Assembly: GCF_900230255.1 (NCBI RefSeq)
Contig: NZ_OCNJ01000011.1
Coordinates: 62,001-126,000 of the forward strand
Reading direction: 5' to 3'
DNA: 64,000 nucleotides
DNA from: Caenispirillum bisanense
Lineage (GTDB): Bacteria; Pseudomonadota; Alphaproteobacteria; Rhodospirillales; Rhodospirillaceae
Shown in pieces: positions 46,107 to 54,714 of the stretch. Below the pieces are notes generated by a model that was not told where the DNA came from, made no database searches, and worked only from the letters and a program-made list of their open reading frames with translations. The first letter of the stretch is position 1. Every line of letters starts with the position of its first letter. A program made the position numbers and the translations under genes.

Positions 46107-46496
46107 TCAGAAGTCGCCGAGCACGCTGACCAGCTTGCTCTTCAGGGTCTCGGCGTTGAACGGCTTCACGATGTAGTTCGAAACGCCGGCTTCCTTGGCC
46201 GCGATGACGTTTTCCGACTTGGATTCGGCGGTCACCATGATGAAGGGCAGCATCTTCAGCTTGGCGTCGGCGCGCACTTCGCGCAGCAGCTGAAGGCCGG
46301 TCATCGGCTCCATGTTCCAGTCGGAAATGACCAGGCCGTAGTTGCCGTTGGCGCGCAGCAGCTGCAGCGCGGCACTGCCGTCCGTCGCCTCGTCGATGTT
46401 CGTAAAGCCCAACTGCCTGAGGAGATTACGGATGATGCGCAGCATCGTCTTGTAATCATCGACAATCAGGACACGCATATTCAAATCGACAGCCAT
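46107..46496 (-). CDS. cheY: CheY-type response regulator
   Basis: A 129-residue single-domain receiver: MRVLIVDDYKTMLRIIRNLLRQLG (acid pair), phosphoacceptor Asp in LVISDWNMEPMTG, Thr in IMVTAESKSEN and Lys in YIVKPFNAETL. The spacing and PFNAETL end match CheY. GGAG sits before the ATG at 46496; an internal ATG six codons in is less likely. It signals to the flagellar switch protein FliM encoded upstream. Confidence 0.96.
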   Translation of the reverse strand: MAVDLNMRVLIVDDYKTMLRIIRNLLRQLGFTNIDEATDGSAALQLLRANGNYGLVISDWNMEPMTGLQLLREVRADAKLKMLPFIMVTAESKSENVIAAKEAGVSNYIVKPFNAETLKSKLVSVLGDF

Positions 46497-46601
46497 TCTG
46501 GACTCCGTTTGCGACAGCCGGCCGGCAACCAGGCTACGACCCGAAAAACACTACCGCTTCTCATAAAATACCCGACCGTGCGAGGCAACCCTTTTGGTTG
46601 A

Positions 46602-47339
46602 TCAACCGGTGCCGTCGCCGGTCGTTTCGTCCGGGTTGGGCAGACGCCGCATGCGCGACATCTCCTCCGTCAGCGCCCGCGCCTTCACCGGATCCATGGA
46701 TGCCAGGATCGGGGCGGATTTGCTTTCCTTCATGTTCACCATGACCTGGATCAGGATGGGCATGTCCAGGTCGTTGAAGATGCGCGCGGCATCCTTGGGC
46801 TTCATGGTGGCATAGATCTTGACCAATTGGGCGACCTTTTCCGCCTCTTTCTGGTCGTACTGCGCCAGAAGACCGGTGATCGTCTCCTGCAGCGTCTTCA
46901 ATTCGGCGACCTTGCGGTCGATTCGCGTCTCGGCGGCCTGCAGCAGGCCCTCGCGCATGGCGAGTTCCTTCTCGCGCGCCTCGATCTGTTCGCGGCGCTC
47001 GGCCAGCTTCTGCAGCAGGTCGATTTCCGACTGGGTGAAGGTCGCCGGGTCCTGCGCCGGGTCGAAGGCCTTGTCGGGCTTGGGCGCCTGGCCGCCGACC
47101 TGCGACGCCGACACGGGCGGCAGGCCCTCGGCCGCCGCCGGTGCGGGCGCCGGAGCGGGCGCCACCGGCGGCGCGCCGGCGTCCTGCGCCAGGGCCGTCG
47201 ACTGGCCGACCGACACGTCGGCGAGGTTCAGGCGGTTGAAGTCCTCGTAGAGGCCGCCGAGGCGCACCGTCAGCATCAGCACGGCGACGAAGATGGTCAC
47301 CGGCAGAAGCCGTGGCCGCGGGATCGCGAACTTCTTCAT
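46602..47339 (-). CDS. motE: MotE-like flagellar motor protein
   Basis: A 245-residue protein. A single N-terminal membrane helix (LLPVTIFVAVLMLTVRLGGLY) is followed by an Ala/Pro-rich linker, a coiled coil (LLQKLAERREQIEAREKELAMREGLLQAAETRID) and a C-terminal MgtE_N-like domain (VKIYATMKPKDAARIFNDLDMPILIQVMVNMKESKSAPILASMDPVKARALT). Proteins of this build are the MotE family, chaperones of periplasmic motor proteins in rhizobia. It sits between a DUF6468 protein and cheY, a typical alphaproteobacterial order. Confidence 0.85.
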   Translation of the reverse strand: MKKFAIPRPRLLPVTIFVAVLMLTVRLGGLYEDFNRLNLADVSVGQSTALAQDAGAPPVAPAPAPAPAAAEGLPPVSASQVGGQAPKPDKAFDPAQDPATFTQSEIDLLQKLAERREQIEAREKELAMREGLLQAAETRIDRKVAELKTLQETITGLLAQYDQKEAEKVAQLVKIYATMKPKDAARIFNDLDMPILIQVMVNMKESKSAPILASMDPVKARALTEEMSRMRRLPNPDETTGDGTG

Positions 47340-47400
47340 GGCACCCAGCTCTTCCCCTCGAACCCCTCGATACCCCTCGGCCCACCCTCACGCCGGCGCA

Positions 47401-48177
47401 TCAGCGCACGGACCGCAGGGCGCGCAACAGTTCCCGTTCCGCTTCCGAGCGTTCCGGCTCGGGCGAGAACAGCGTTTCGTCTTCGTCGGCTTCCGACCGC
47501 GCCGCCGCCTCGGCGAGGCCGCGCAGGGCCGCCGTCAGGTCGTCGGTGCCACCGCGCAGGTTGGAGGCGGGCGGCGCCAGCGGCCGGCCCGGCGCCCGCT
47601 TCGGCGCAAGCCCGGGACGATCGGCGGCCGACACGGCGAGCGTCGGCGCCACCGGCTGCGGCTGCGGCTGCGGCTGCGGGCGCGGCGCCGGTGCGGCACT
47701 GGCGACCGGCGCCGCGGCAGCCGCCGGCGGCGGCGGGGCGGCGGCCGGACGGGCGGCGCCCACGGCCTGGGCGGCCGGCACCGGGCCCGGCGGCGGACCG
47801 GCGGGCGCGGCCGGCGCCTGCACCGCGGCGGCGCCCGGCACCGCCTTGATCTCGTTGCGCGCGGCGCGCAGGGTCTGTTCCAGCTTCAGCGCCGTCTCGT
47901 CGGCGCGCTCGCACAGGAAGGCCAAGTCGTCGCGCAGGGCGTTGGCGCGCTCGACGCGGTCCTGCAGGCCCTTGCCGGCGTCTTCCGCCGCCTTGCGCAG
48001 GCGCGGGATGCCGCTTTCGGCACGCACCGTCGCCTCGTTGAAGTGGGCGATCAGACGCGCGAGTTCGTCGCGGTTCTTGCGAAGGACACCGAGCCGGTTG
48101 TTGAGGATCACCGCGAACACGATCGTCGGGATCAACAGCAGCACGACGACGATGTCGAGGATCAGCTTGAGGTCCAT
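47401..48177 (-). CDS. DUF6468-domain membrane protein linked to fliM
   Basis: A 258-residue protein. One N-terminal membrane helix (LILDIVVVLLLIPTIVFAVIL) leads into NNRLGVLRKNRDELARLIAHFNEATVRAESGIPRLRKAAEDAG, the conserved DUF6468 core, and a helical coil, followed by an Ala/Pro-rich low-complexity tail and a short charged C terminus. The family is found almost only between fliM and motE in alphaproteobacteria. It is co-transcribed with fliM (15-bp gap). Function unknown; a role in the switch-stator interface is possible. Confidence 0.75.
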   Translation of the reverse strand: MDLKLILDIVVVLLLIPTIVFAVILNNRLGVLRKNRDELARLIAHFNEATVRAESGIPRLRKAAEDAGKGLQDRVERANALRDDLAFLCERADETALKLEQTLRAARNEIKAVPGAAAVQAPAAPAGPPPGPVPAAQAVGAARPAAAPPPPAAAAAPVASAAPAPRPQPQPQPQPVAPTLAVSAADRPGLAPKRAPGRPLAPPASNLRGGTDDLTAALRGLAEAAARSEADEDETLFSPEPERSEAERELLRALRSVR

Positions 48178-48192
48178 CTCGGAAACTCTCCC

Positions 48193-49404
48193 TCAGCCCA
48201 TCGTCTGCCGCTTGACCTTCTTGTCGAGACGGATGGCGATGTTGCCGCCTTTGCGGCCCATGCGGCCGGAAAACATTGGCACGTCGCCGCACCGCATCAT
48301 GATCGGGCTGTCCGGCGTCGCGTTCAGCATGATACGGCTGCCGACCTTAAGATTCAGTATGTCGCGCAGGCTCATCCACTGTTCGTCGAGCACCGCCTCG
48401 AGGTCCACCTCGGTGAACCACATCTCTTCGGCGAGGTGGGTTTCCCAGATGGAGTCGCGGCCGAACTTCTCGCCCATGAACATCTGCAGCAGCAGCTCGC
48501 GCACGGGCTCGAGGGTGGCGTAGGGCAGCAGCAGTTCCAGGCGGCCGCCGCGGTCTTCCATGTCGATGCGCAGCTTGGCGACGATGGCGGCGTTGGACGG
48601 GCGCGAGATGGTGGCGAAGCGCGGGTTGGTCTCCAGGCGGTCGAACCGGAAGGTCACCGGCGACAGCGGGTCGAAGGCCGCCGACAGGTCGGCCAGCACC
48701 ACATGGATCATGCGCTCGACCAGATTGCGCTCGATGGTCGTGTAGGGGCGGCCCTCGACGCGCATGGCCGCGGTGCCGCGCCGGCCGCCCAGCAGCACGT
48801 CCACGATCGAGTAGATCATGGCGCTGTCGACGGTCATCAGGCCGTAGTTGTCCCATTCCTCGGCCTTGAACACGGTCAGCATGGCCGGCAGCGGGATGGA
48901 GTTAAGATAGTCGCCGAAGCGCAAGCTCAGGATGTTGTCGAGCGAGACTTCGACGTTGTCGGACGTGAAGTTGCGCAGGGACGTCGACATCATGCGCACG
49001 AGGCGGTCGAACACGACCTCGAGCATGGGCAGACGTTCGTAGGACACCAGCGCCGAGTTGAGGATGGCCTGGATGCCCGACTTTTCCTGCCGCTCGTCGT
49101 CGGTCTCGTCGAAGCCGAGCAGGCTGTCGATTTCGTCCTGGTTGAGGACGCGGGTGCTCTCGCGGCCGCCGCCGCCGCCGATGTCGGCCCCGCCGCCGCC
49201 GTCGGAGGCGCCGAGCATGGCTTCCCATTCGGCGGCCATGGCGTCGGCATCGTCACCGTCGCCGTCGCCCTCACCGCCGCCACCGCCGCCCCCACCGGCA
49301 TTGTCGCCACCGCCCATGCCGGCCATGGCTTCCCATTCCCGCATGAGGGCTTCTTCGTCGTCTTGCGAGACCTCGCGCTGGGGATCGTTGTCGGCAGGAA
49401 CCAT
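48193..49404 (-). CDS. fliM: Flagellar switch protein FliM
   Basis: A 403-residue switch protein. The middle domain matches FliM (LPMLEVVFDRLVRMMSTSLRNFTSDNVEVSLDNILSLRFGDYLNSIPLP) and the C-terminal SpoA domain reads PDSPIMMRCGDVPMFSGRMGRKGGNIAIRLDKKVKRQ. The N-terminal ~60 residues contain a Gly-rich insertion. The CheY-P-binding motif LNQDEIDSLLGFDE, found near the N terminus in most FliM proteins, is here at about residue 90 because of that insertion. Downstream of fliL. Confidence 0.95.
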   Translation of the reverse strand: MVPADNDPQREVSQDDEEALMREWEAMAGMGGGDNAGGGGGGGGEGDGDGDDADAMAAEWEAMLGASDGGGGADIGGGGGRESTRVLNQDEIDSLLGFDETDDERQEKSGIQAILNSALVSYERLPMLEVVFDRLVRMMSTSLRNFTSDNVEVSLDNILSLRFGDYLNSIPLPAMLTVFKAEEWDNYGLMTVDSAMIYSIVDVLLGGRRGTAAMRVEGRPYTTIERNLVERMIHVVLADLSAAFDPLSPVTFRFDRLETNPRFATISRPSNAAIVAKLRIDMEDRGGRLELLLPYATLEPVRELLLQMFMGEKFGRDSIWETHLAEEMWFTEVDLEAVLDEQWMSLRDILNLKVGSRIMLNATPDSPIMMRCGDVPMFSGRMGRKGGNIAIRLDKKVKRQTMG

Positions 49405-49453
49405 GAACCGAAGCCTTTCGCCGGACAGCCAGGGCGGCGCGCCGGGGCGCGCC

Positions 49454-50014
49454 TTACTGGATCAGCATTTCCTTGAACAGCACGTCGTTGACCTTGGCGG
49501 GGCGCACGGCGGCATTGACGCGCGCCAGCAGTTCCTCGCGCAGGCGGTACATGCCCTCGGCACCCTGCAGGTCCTCGACGCGCAGTTCGCGCAGATAGAC
49601 CTGGAACTGGTCGACGACGCGCGGCAGCAGGGCATCGACCTGCGGCGTGTCGCCCGAGCTTCCCAGCTCCAGCGCCACGCGCAGCTTCAGGAAGGTGCGC
49701 CGCCGGCTGTCGGTGGAGTTGATGTCCACCAGCATTTCCGGCAGGTCGTAGAACACCGCGGCACTGACGGGCACGCCCGCCGCCCCGGCTTCGCCTTCCT
49801 GCGCCACCGGCGCCTCGGCGGCCGGATCCGACGCCATCATGCCGAGCAGCGGATCGGCCAGACCGGCGAAATACGCCCCGGCCAGCGCGCCCACCACCAG
49901 CAGCAGCGGCAGCACGATCATCAGAAGGAGCTTCTTCTTCCCCTTCTTGCGGCCGCCTCCGCCACCACCTTCGTCGGCGTCTTCCTCGAAATCTTCCTCG
50001 AGATCCTCGGCCAT
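49454..50014 (-). CDS. fliL: Flagellar basal-body protein FliL
   Basis: A 186-residue membrane protein. An acidic/glycine-rich cytoplasmic start (MAEDLEEDFEEDADEG), the basic GGGGRKKGKKK, one helix (LLLMIVLPLLLVVGALAGAYFAG) and a periplasmic FliL domain (VFYDLPEMLVDINSTDSRRRTFLKLRVALEL...). FliL surrounds or supports the stator. The ATG at 50014 has GGGAGA; longer upstream reading lacks homology. First gene of a leftward flagellar operon; about 170 bp further lies a CtrA-like box. Confidence 0.92.
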   Translation of the reverse strand: MAEDLEEDFEEDADEGGGGGGRKKGKKKLLLMIVLPLLLVVGALAGAYFAGLADPLLGMMASDPAAEAPVAQEGEAGAAGVPVSAAVFYDLPEMLVDINSTDSRRRTFLKLRVALELGSSGDTPQVDALLPRVVDQFQVYLRELRVEDLQGAEGMYRLREELLARVNAAVRPAKVNDVLFKEMLIQ

Positions 50015-50182
50015 GGCTCTCCCTTCGGGCCGGACCGCCACCAGGGCGAAGCCCCTTCTGGCCCCCGCGACACGCGAATGCGACAAGACAGGGCCGCCGA
50101 CCGCGGCCCGATCCCCTCGCAAGGGCACCCCGACCGGCGGCCGAACGGCCGTTTGACTGCGGCATACCCTAGCGCCGCGAAG

Positions 50183-50198
50183 TTAACAATAGGTTGAC
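50183..50198 (+). promoter_or_regulatory. CtrA-like box, TTAA-N7-TTGAC
   Basis: TTAA (50183-50186), seven bases, TTGAC (50194-50198) differs from the CtrA consensus TTAA-N7-TTAAC at one base. It sits in an AT-rich island in the divergent region ahead of fliL. In Caulobacter the fliLM operon is a direct CtrA target, which makes this a good candidate. Confidence 0.5.
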
Positions 50199-50313
50199 CC
50201 TCCACCCCCTTCGGGCGGCGGGCGGCAGAAGTTGCCCGGCAAGGGTTGCCACCCGGCGGGGCGGACCCGGCCTCGGCGGCGGAGAAGGCAGGGTTTCCGG
50301 GACTGCGACCGTC

Positions 50314-50329
50314 TGGCACGGCAGATGCA
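50314..50329 (+). promoter_or_regulatory. Sigma-54 promoter of the flgF operon
   Basis: TGGCACGGCAGATGCA has the -24 GG (50315-50316) and -12 GC (50327-50328) exactly 12 bp apart. Predicted start of transcription near 50340, about 38 bp ahead of the flgF ATG. Sigma-54 control of rod and hook genes is standard in this group. Confidence 0.85.
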
Positions 50330-50377
50330 TTCCTCGGCGGCGACGGTTCGTCCCGATCAGGTACAAGAGTAAGCGTC

Positions 50378-51112
50378 ATGGAAAATTCGGCATATATCGC
50401 TCTCGCACATCAGAACGCCCTGTGGCGCCGCATGGACGTGGTGGCGAACAACATCGCCAACATGAACACGCCCGGCTACAAGGGCGAAGAGCTGATGTTC
50501 ACCGAGTACCTGACCCGCAGCCTGAACACCGACAGCGCCTTCAAGGACCGCATCGTCTTCCCGCGTGACATCGGCATCGCCCGCGACATGAGCGAAGGCG
50601 CCTGGCAGAGCACCGACAACCCGCTCGACGTCGCCATCGGCGGCGAGGGCTTCTTCGTGGTCGAGACCGCCGCCGGCCGCATGTACACGCGCAACGGCCA
50701 CTTCAAGCTGAACCAGGACGGCCAGATCGTCGGCGCCAACGGCAACCCGGTGCTGTCGACCACCAACCAGCCGTTCTTCGTCGCGCCCAACGAGAGCCAG
50801 ATCAACATCAGCGAAGACGGCACCGTCTCCACCGAGAACGCCGTGCTCGGCCGCCTGCAGGTGGTGTCCTTCGAGGACGAGCAGAACCTCCGCAAGGAAG
50901 CCGGCAGCCTGTTCTACACCGACCAGGACCCGCAGCCGGTGGAGACGCCCAAGCTGCACCAGGGCGTGCTCGAGGGCTCCAACGTCAATGCGGTGGTCGA
51001 GATGACGCAGATGATCGAGATCAACCGCTCCTACACCAATGCCCAGAAGATGATCGAGAACGAGAACGAGCGGCAGCGCCGCGCCATGGAAGCCTTCCGC
51101 GGTCAGGTCTGA
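50378..51112 (+). CDS. flgF: Flagellar proximal rod protein FlgF
   Basis: A 244-residue rod protein. The N-terminal ALAHQNALWRRMDVVANNIANMNTPGYK and the C-terminal GVLEGSNVNAVVEMTQMIEINRSYTNAQKMIENENERQR are the conserved helices of the flagellar rod/hook family. The ATG at 50378 follows a sigma-54 promoter. FlgF and FlgG are the proximal and distal rod subunits. It is followed by flgG after 45 bp, in the order flgF-flgG-flgA-flgH. Confidence 0.95.
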   Translation: MENSAYIALAHQNALWRRMDVVANNIANMNTPGYKGEELMFTEYLTRSLNTDSAFKDRIVFPRDIGIARDMSEGAWQSTDNPLDVAIGGEGFFVVETAAGRMYTRNGHFKLNQDGQIVGANGNPVLSTTNQPFFVAPNESQINISEDGTVSTENAVLGRLQVVSFEDEQNLRKEAGSLFYTDQDPQPVETPKLHQGVLEGSNVNAVVEMTQMIEINRSYTNAQKMIENENERQRRAMEAFRGQV

Positions 51113-51157
51113 CCGGCCTCCCGCCAATAACGAGAACACGAGAAGAGGACCAGGATC

Positions 51158-51943
51158 ATGCGCTCGCTGAACATCGCCGCCACCGGCATGCTGGCCCAGC
51201 AGACCAACGTCGAGGTCATCTCCAACAACATCGCCAACATGAACACCACCGCCTTCGCGCGTCGGCGGGCGGAGTTCAACGATCTGCTGTACCAGAACAT
51301 GATCCGCGCCGGCTCGGCCTCGTCGGACCAGGGCACCATCATCCCGGCCGGCGTGCAGCTCGGCCTCGGTGTGCGCACCGCCGCCGTCTACCGCATCAGC
51401 GAGCAAGGCAGCCTGAACCACACCGAGAACACCTTCGACGTCGCCATCAACGGCAAGGGCTACTTCCAGGTCCAGCTGCCCAACGGCGAGACCTCCTACA
51501 CCCGCGACGGCTCGTTCCAGCTCGATCCCAACGGCACCCTGGTCACCCACGAGGGCTACACGGTCGTTCCCGGCATCAACATCCCGGTGGAGGCCATCGG
51601 CGTCACCATCAACGCCTCGGGCGAGGTGCTGGTGAAGCTGGACGGCCAGCCCGACCCGCAGAACGTCGGCCAGATCACGCTGGCGACCTTCGCCAACGAA
51701 GCCGGCCTCGAAGCCATCGGCAAGAACCTGTTCATCGAGACCCCGGGTTCGGGCGCGCCCAACGTGGCCGTCGCCGGCTCGCCGGGCTACGGTTCGATCA
51801 TGCAGGGCTTCGTCGAGAACTCGAACGTCAACGTCGTGTCGGAAATCACCGACCTGATCTCGGCGCAGCGCGCCTACGAGATGAACTCCAAGGTCATCAA
51901 GACCTCCGACGAGATGATGGGCACGGTCAACCAGCTGAAGTGA
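51158..51943 (+). CDS. flgG: Flagellar distal rod protein FlgG
   Basis: A 261-residue rod protein, typical length for FlgG. N-terminal MRSLNIAATGMLAQQTNVEVISNNIANMNTTAFARRRAEFNDLLYQ and C-terminal GFVENSNVNVVSEITDLISAQRAYEMNSKVIKTSDEMM are the family hallmarks. AGAAGAGGA precedes the ATG. Second gene of the operon; 92 bp separate it from flgA. Confidence 0.97.
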   Translation: MRSLNIAATGMLAQQTNVEVISNNIANMNTTAFARRRAEFNDLLYQNMIRAGSASSDQGTIIPAGVQLGLGVRTAAVYRISEQGSLNHTENTFDVAINGKGYFQVQLPNGETSYTRDGSFQLDPNGTLVTHEGYTVVPGINIPVEAIGVTINASGEVLVKLDGQPDPQNVGQITLATFANEAGLEAIGKNLFIETPGSGAPNVAVAGSPGYGSIMQGFVENSNVNVVSEITDLISAQRAYEMNSKVIKTSDEMMGTVNQLK

Positions 51944-52035
51944 CGGGCGCCGCGGCGGCCGCGCCGCGATAAAGCGTTCGGTAAGATTTGCCGGGTTATA
52001 ACGCCCCGGAAACGTGGTCACACGGAGACCGGGTC

Positions 52036-53106
52036 ATGCCGCGCCTCGCCCTACTGTCGAGCCTCGCGCTCGCCGTCGCCCTCGCGGCGCCGGCGGCGGT
52101 GCAGGCTGCCGACGAGCCGGCCCTGACGTCTCCGGTGGCGCTCGATCCCGATGCAGCGGCGGCTGCCGCCTTCGACGCCCAGGCCGCCGCCGAGGCGGCA
52201 AAACTTGCCGCCTCCACCCCGCGCGTGCCGACCCTGCGGTCGACCGCCGTGGTCGACGGCCCCTACGTGCGGCTGTCCGACCTGTTCGACGGCGTGCCCG
52301 CGAAGATCGACACCGTGGTCGCCCCCGCCCCGCGGGCCGGCGAACAGTCCGTCTATACGGTCGACTGGCTGGAGGCCACCGCCCGCCGCCACGGCCTGGA
52401 GTGGAAGCCGGCCAGCCGGTTCGAGCAGGCGACCGTCGTGCGCGACAGCCAGGTGGTCGGCCGCAGCGAGATCATCGCCGCCCTGCGCCCGCATCTGGCC
52501 GACCAGGGCATGCCGCCGCAGGCCGACATCGTGCTGACGGCGCGGGACAATTCGGTCTCCATCCCGGCCGGCGCGGTCAATGCGGTCGGCGTGCTGGACA
52601 CCACCTACGACGCCGTCACGCAGCGCTTCAACGCGGTGATCGAGATCCCCGCCGGCACGCCCAACGCCATGCGCCTGAGCCTGTCGGGGCGGGTTCACCT
52701 GACCACCGCCGTGCCGGTGCTGGTCACCAGCATGCGCCAGGGCGAGACCATCGGCCCCCGCGACATCGACTGGGTGACGGTGCGCGTCGACCAGTTGAAG
52801 CGCGACACCATCACCGACCCCGAGCAGCTCATCGGCCGCACGCCGCGCCGTCTGGTGCAGGCCGGGGCGCCGGTGCAGAGCTTCGAAGTCGACCGTCCGC
52901 GCCTCGTCAGCAAGGGGGCCATGGTGACCATGATCTACTACACGCCCTACATGCAGCTCACCGCCCAGGGCCGAGCCCTCGAACACGGCTCCAAGGGGGA
53001 TCAGGTGCGCATCCAGAACCTGCAGAGCAACCAGACCGTCACGGGCATCGTCGCCGACCAGAACCTGGTGACGGTGCAGATCGGCCCCTCCGGGCCGCTG
53101 CGGTGA
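52036..53106 (+). CDS. flgA: FlgA, P-ring assembly chaperone
   Basis: A 356-residue periplasmic protein with a signal peptide ending at AAVQAADE. An extended N-terminal region precedes the usual FlgA SAF/ChapFlgA domain, whose core is VTSMRQGETIGPRDIDWVTVRVDQL (about 235-260), and the C-terminal PRRLVQAGAPVQSFEVDRPRLVSKGAMVTMIYYTPYMQLTAQGRAL. It chaperones FlgI assembly of the P-ring. The longer than usual N terminus may contain an additional SAF-like repeat. Start at 52036 fits the signal peptide; 16 upstream residues have no merit. Confidence 0.92.
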   Translation: MPRLALLSSLALAVALAAPAAVQAADEPALTSPVALDPDAAAAAAFDAQAAAEAAKLAASTPRVPTLRSTAVVDGPYVRLSDLFDGVPAKIDTVVAPAPRAGEQSVYTVDWLEATARRHGLEWKPASRFEQATVVRDSQVVGRSEIIAALRPHLADQGMPPQADIVLTARDNSVSIPAGAVNAVGVLDTTYDAVTQRFNAVIEIPAGTPNAMRLSLSGRVHLTTAVPVLVTSMRQGETIGPRDIDWVTVRVDQLKRDTITDPEQLIGRTPRRLVQAGAPVQSFEVDRPRLVSKGAMVTMIYYTPYMQLTAQGRALEHGSKGDQVRIQNLQSNQTVTGIVADQNLVTVQIGPSGPLR

Positions 53107-53143
53107 CCCCGCGGCCCCGAAGGACCATCGGAGAGCAGACCCC

Positions 53144-53944
53144 ATGACCCAGCGTTCCGCCGCCCCGCTCGCCTCCCGCCGCCGCCCGGCTCTCGCCCGC
53201 CCCGCCCTGCGCCTGGTGGCGCTCGGCGTCGTCGCGGCCACCCTCACCGGCTGCAACGCCATGCAGCGGCTGTCGGAGGTGGGCGAGCCGCCCAAGATGT
53301 CGACCATCGAAAACCCGGTGGAAAGCGCCAGCTACCGCCCCGTCAGCATGCCCATGCCGACGCCGCAGCGCGCCGAGCCCAGCGTCAACAGCCTGTGGCG
53401 CCCCGGCGCCCGCGCCTTCTTCGAGGACCAGCGGGCCGACGAGGTGGGCGACATCCTGACCGTGGTGGTGAACATCCAGAACGAGCGGGCGAACCTGTCC
53501 AACGCCACCTCGCGCTCGCGCGACGCCAACGAGAGCGCCGGCCTGCCCGGCCTGCTCGGCTTCGAGAGCCGGCTCGGCGCCATCCTGCCCGACGAAGTGG
53601 ACCCGGCCAACCTGATCGGCGCCGAGAGCGAGTCCGGCTCCACCGGCACCGGCACCATCCGCCGCAGCGAGACGGTGGACGTGAAGCTGGCCGCCGTCGT
53701 GCTGCAGAAACTGCCCAACGGCAACCTGGTGGTGGCCGGCCGGCAGGAGGTGCGGGTCAACAACGAACTGCGCGAACTGGCCGTCACCGGCGTCGTGCGC
53801 CCGCAGGACATCAGCTCGGCCAATACCATCACCGTCGACAAGATCGCCGAGGCCCGCATCTCCTACGGCGGCCGCGGCACCATCTCCGACGTGCAGCAGC
53901 CGCGCTACGGCCAGCAGATCTTCGACATCATCTTCCCGTTCTGA
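53144..53944 (+). CDS. flgH: Flagellar L-ring protein FlgH
   Basis: A 266-residue lipoprotein that forms the outer-membrane L-ring. A long signal ends in the lipobox LTGC (Cys at about 37). The mature protein shows SLWRPGARAFFEDQRADEVGDILTVVVNIQNERANLSNATSRSRDANES and the C-terminal VRVNNELRELAVTGVVRPQDISSANTITVDKIAEARISYGGRGTISDVQQPRYGQQIFDIIFPF, both strongly conserved. Last gene of the flgF operon; a strong terminator follows. Confidence 0.97.
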   Translation: MTQRSAAPLASRRRPALARPALRLVALGVVAATLTGCNAMQRLSEVGEPPKMSTIENPVESASYRPVSMPMPTPQRAEPSVNSLWRPGARAFFEDQRADEVGDILTVVVNIQNERANLSNATSRSRDANESAGLPGLLGFESRLGAILPDEVDPANLIGAESESGSTGTGTIRRSETVDVKLAAVVLQKLPNGNLVVAGRQEVRVNNELRELAVTGVVRPQDISSANTITVDKIAEARISYGGRGTISDVQQPRYGQQIFDIIFPF

Positions 53945-53967
53945 GCCGCCCCCGCGGCGGGCCGACA

Positions 53968-54001
53968 GGGCCGGAGGCGCACGCCGCCTCCGGCCCTTTT
54001 T
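53968..54001 (+). terminator. Intrinsic terminator, flgF operon (shared with argO)
   Basis: GGGCCGGAGGCG (53968-53979) and CGCCTCCGGCCC (53985-53996) pair over five bases and are followed by TTTTT. The convergent argO gene ends four bases later, so the hairpin may also serve it in reverse, although there is no T run on that strand. Confidence 0.9.
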
Positions 54002-54005
54002 GCGT

Positions 54006-54611
54006 TCAGGCGACCAGCGTCGCGGCGATGCCGCACATGACGACGCCGATGCCGGCGTCGAGCACGCGCCAGGCGGCGGGCCGGGCGAACACCGGCCGCA
54101 GCAGGCGGGCCCCGAAGCCGAGGGCGAAGAAGAACACGAAGGACGCGGTCGCGGCGCCCAGCCCGAAAGCCCCCTTCTCCGCCCCGAAGGGCGCGGCGAT
54201 GGAGCCCAGCAGCACCACCGTGTCCAGGTAGACGTGCGGGTTGAGCCACGTCAGCGCCAGACACGTCCCCACCGTCGCGCCGAGCCCGACCGACGCCGCA
54301 TCCGCCGTCGGCGTCAGCGCACCGCCGCCGGAGCGGACGGCCGCCCGCAGGCTGCGCAGGCCGTAGACCACCAGAAAGGCCGCACCGGCATGGCGCATCA
54401 CCGGCTCCAGCCACGGCAGCCATTGCGCGGCTTGGCCGAAGCCGGCCACGCCGGCGGTGATGAGCACGGCGTCGGACACCGCGCAGGTCAGGCAGACGGC
54501 GAGCACGTGTTCGCGCCGCAGGCCCTGCCGCAGCACGAAGGCGTTCTGCGCGCCGATGGCGACGATCAGGCTGAGGCCCAGCAGGAAGCCAGGCAGGAAG
54601 GCGGAGGCCAT
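54006..54611 (-). CDS. argO: LysE/ArgO-family amino-acid exporter
   Basis: A 201-residue membrane protein with about six helices. The N terminus FLPGFLLGLSLIVAIGAQNAFVLRQGLRREHVLAVCLTCAVSDAVLITAGV and the block LTWLNPHVYLDTVVLLGSIA are classic LysE/ArgO sequences. Exports arginine or lysine analogues. It is divergent from a LysR regulator of the ArgP/LysG type, with a likely operator in the gap. This is a common arrangement, so activation by ArgP is expected. Confidence 0.93.
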   Translation of the reverse strand: MASAFLPGFLLGLSLIVAIGAQNAFVLRQGLRREHVLAVCLTCAVSDAVLITAGVAGFGQAAQWLPWLEPVMRHAGAAFLVVYGLRSLRAAVRSGGGALTPTADAASVGLGATVGTCLALTWLNPHVYLDTVVLLGSIAAPFGAEKGAFGLGAATASFVFFFALGFGARLLRPVFARPAAWRVLDAGIGVVMCGIAATLVA

Positions 54612-54676
54612 GATGGCGGGTCTCCTCGTGCGGGGGACGGAGGCGCCTTCCCTAGCACGGCCCGCTGCATTAGCAT

Positions 54677-54703
54677 CCTTAAACGATCTTCAGTCGATTA
54701 AGG
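54677..54703. promoter_or_regulatory. Inverted-repeat operator between argO and argP
   Basis: CCTTAA (54677-54682) and TTAAGG (54698-54703) are perfect inverted copies; inside them CGA and TCG also pair symmetrically, around centre 54690. The interrupted dyad is typical of LysR-type regulators. It ends 11 bp before the argP GTG and lies 66 bp upstream of argO. Confidence 0.7.
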
Positions 54704-54714
54704 AAAACTGAACC

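Larger units (their letters stand above)
50015..50377. other. 363-bp divergent control region between fliL and flgF operons
   Basis: No gene is credible here. The region holds a CtrA-like box near its middle and a sigma-54 promoter for flgF at its right end, both listed separately. The left half, next to fliL, is GC-rich with no other recognisable site. Confidence 0.6.

Noticed and set aside
46497-46601. A sigma-54 promoter for cheY on the minus strand
   Set aside because: The best candidate has a 12-bp GG-GC spacing but TGGTTG instead of TGGCAC at -24 and no TGC at -12.
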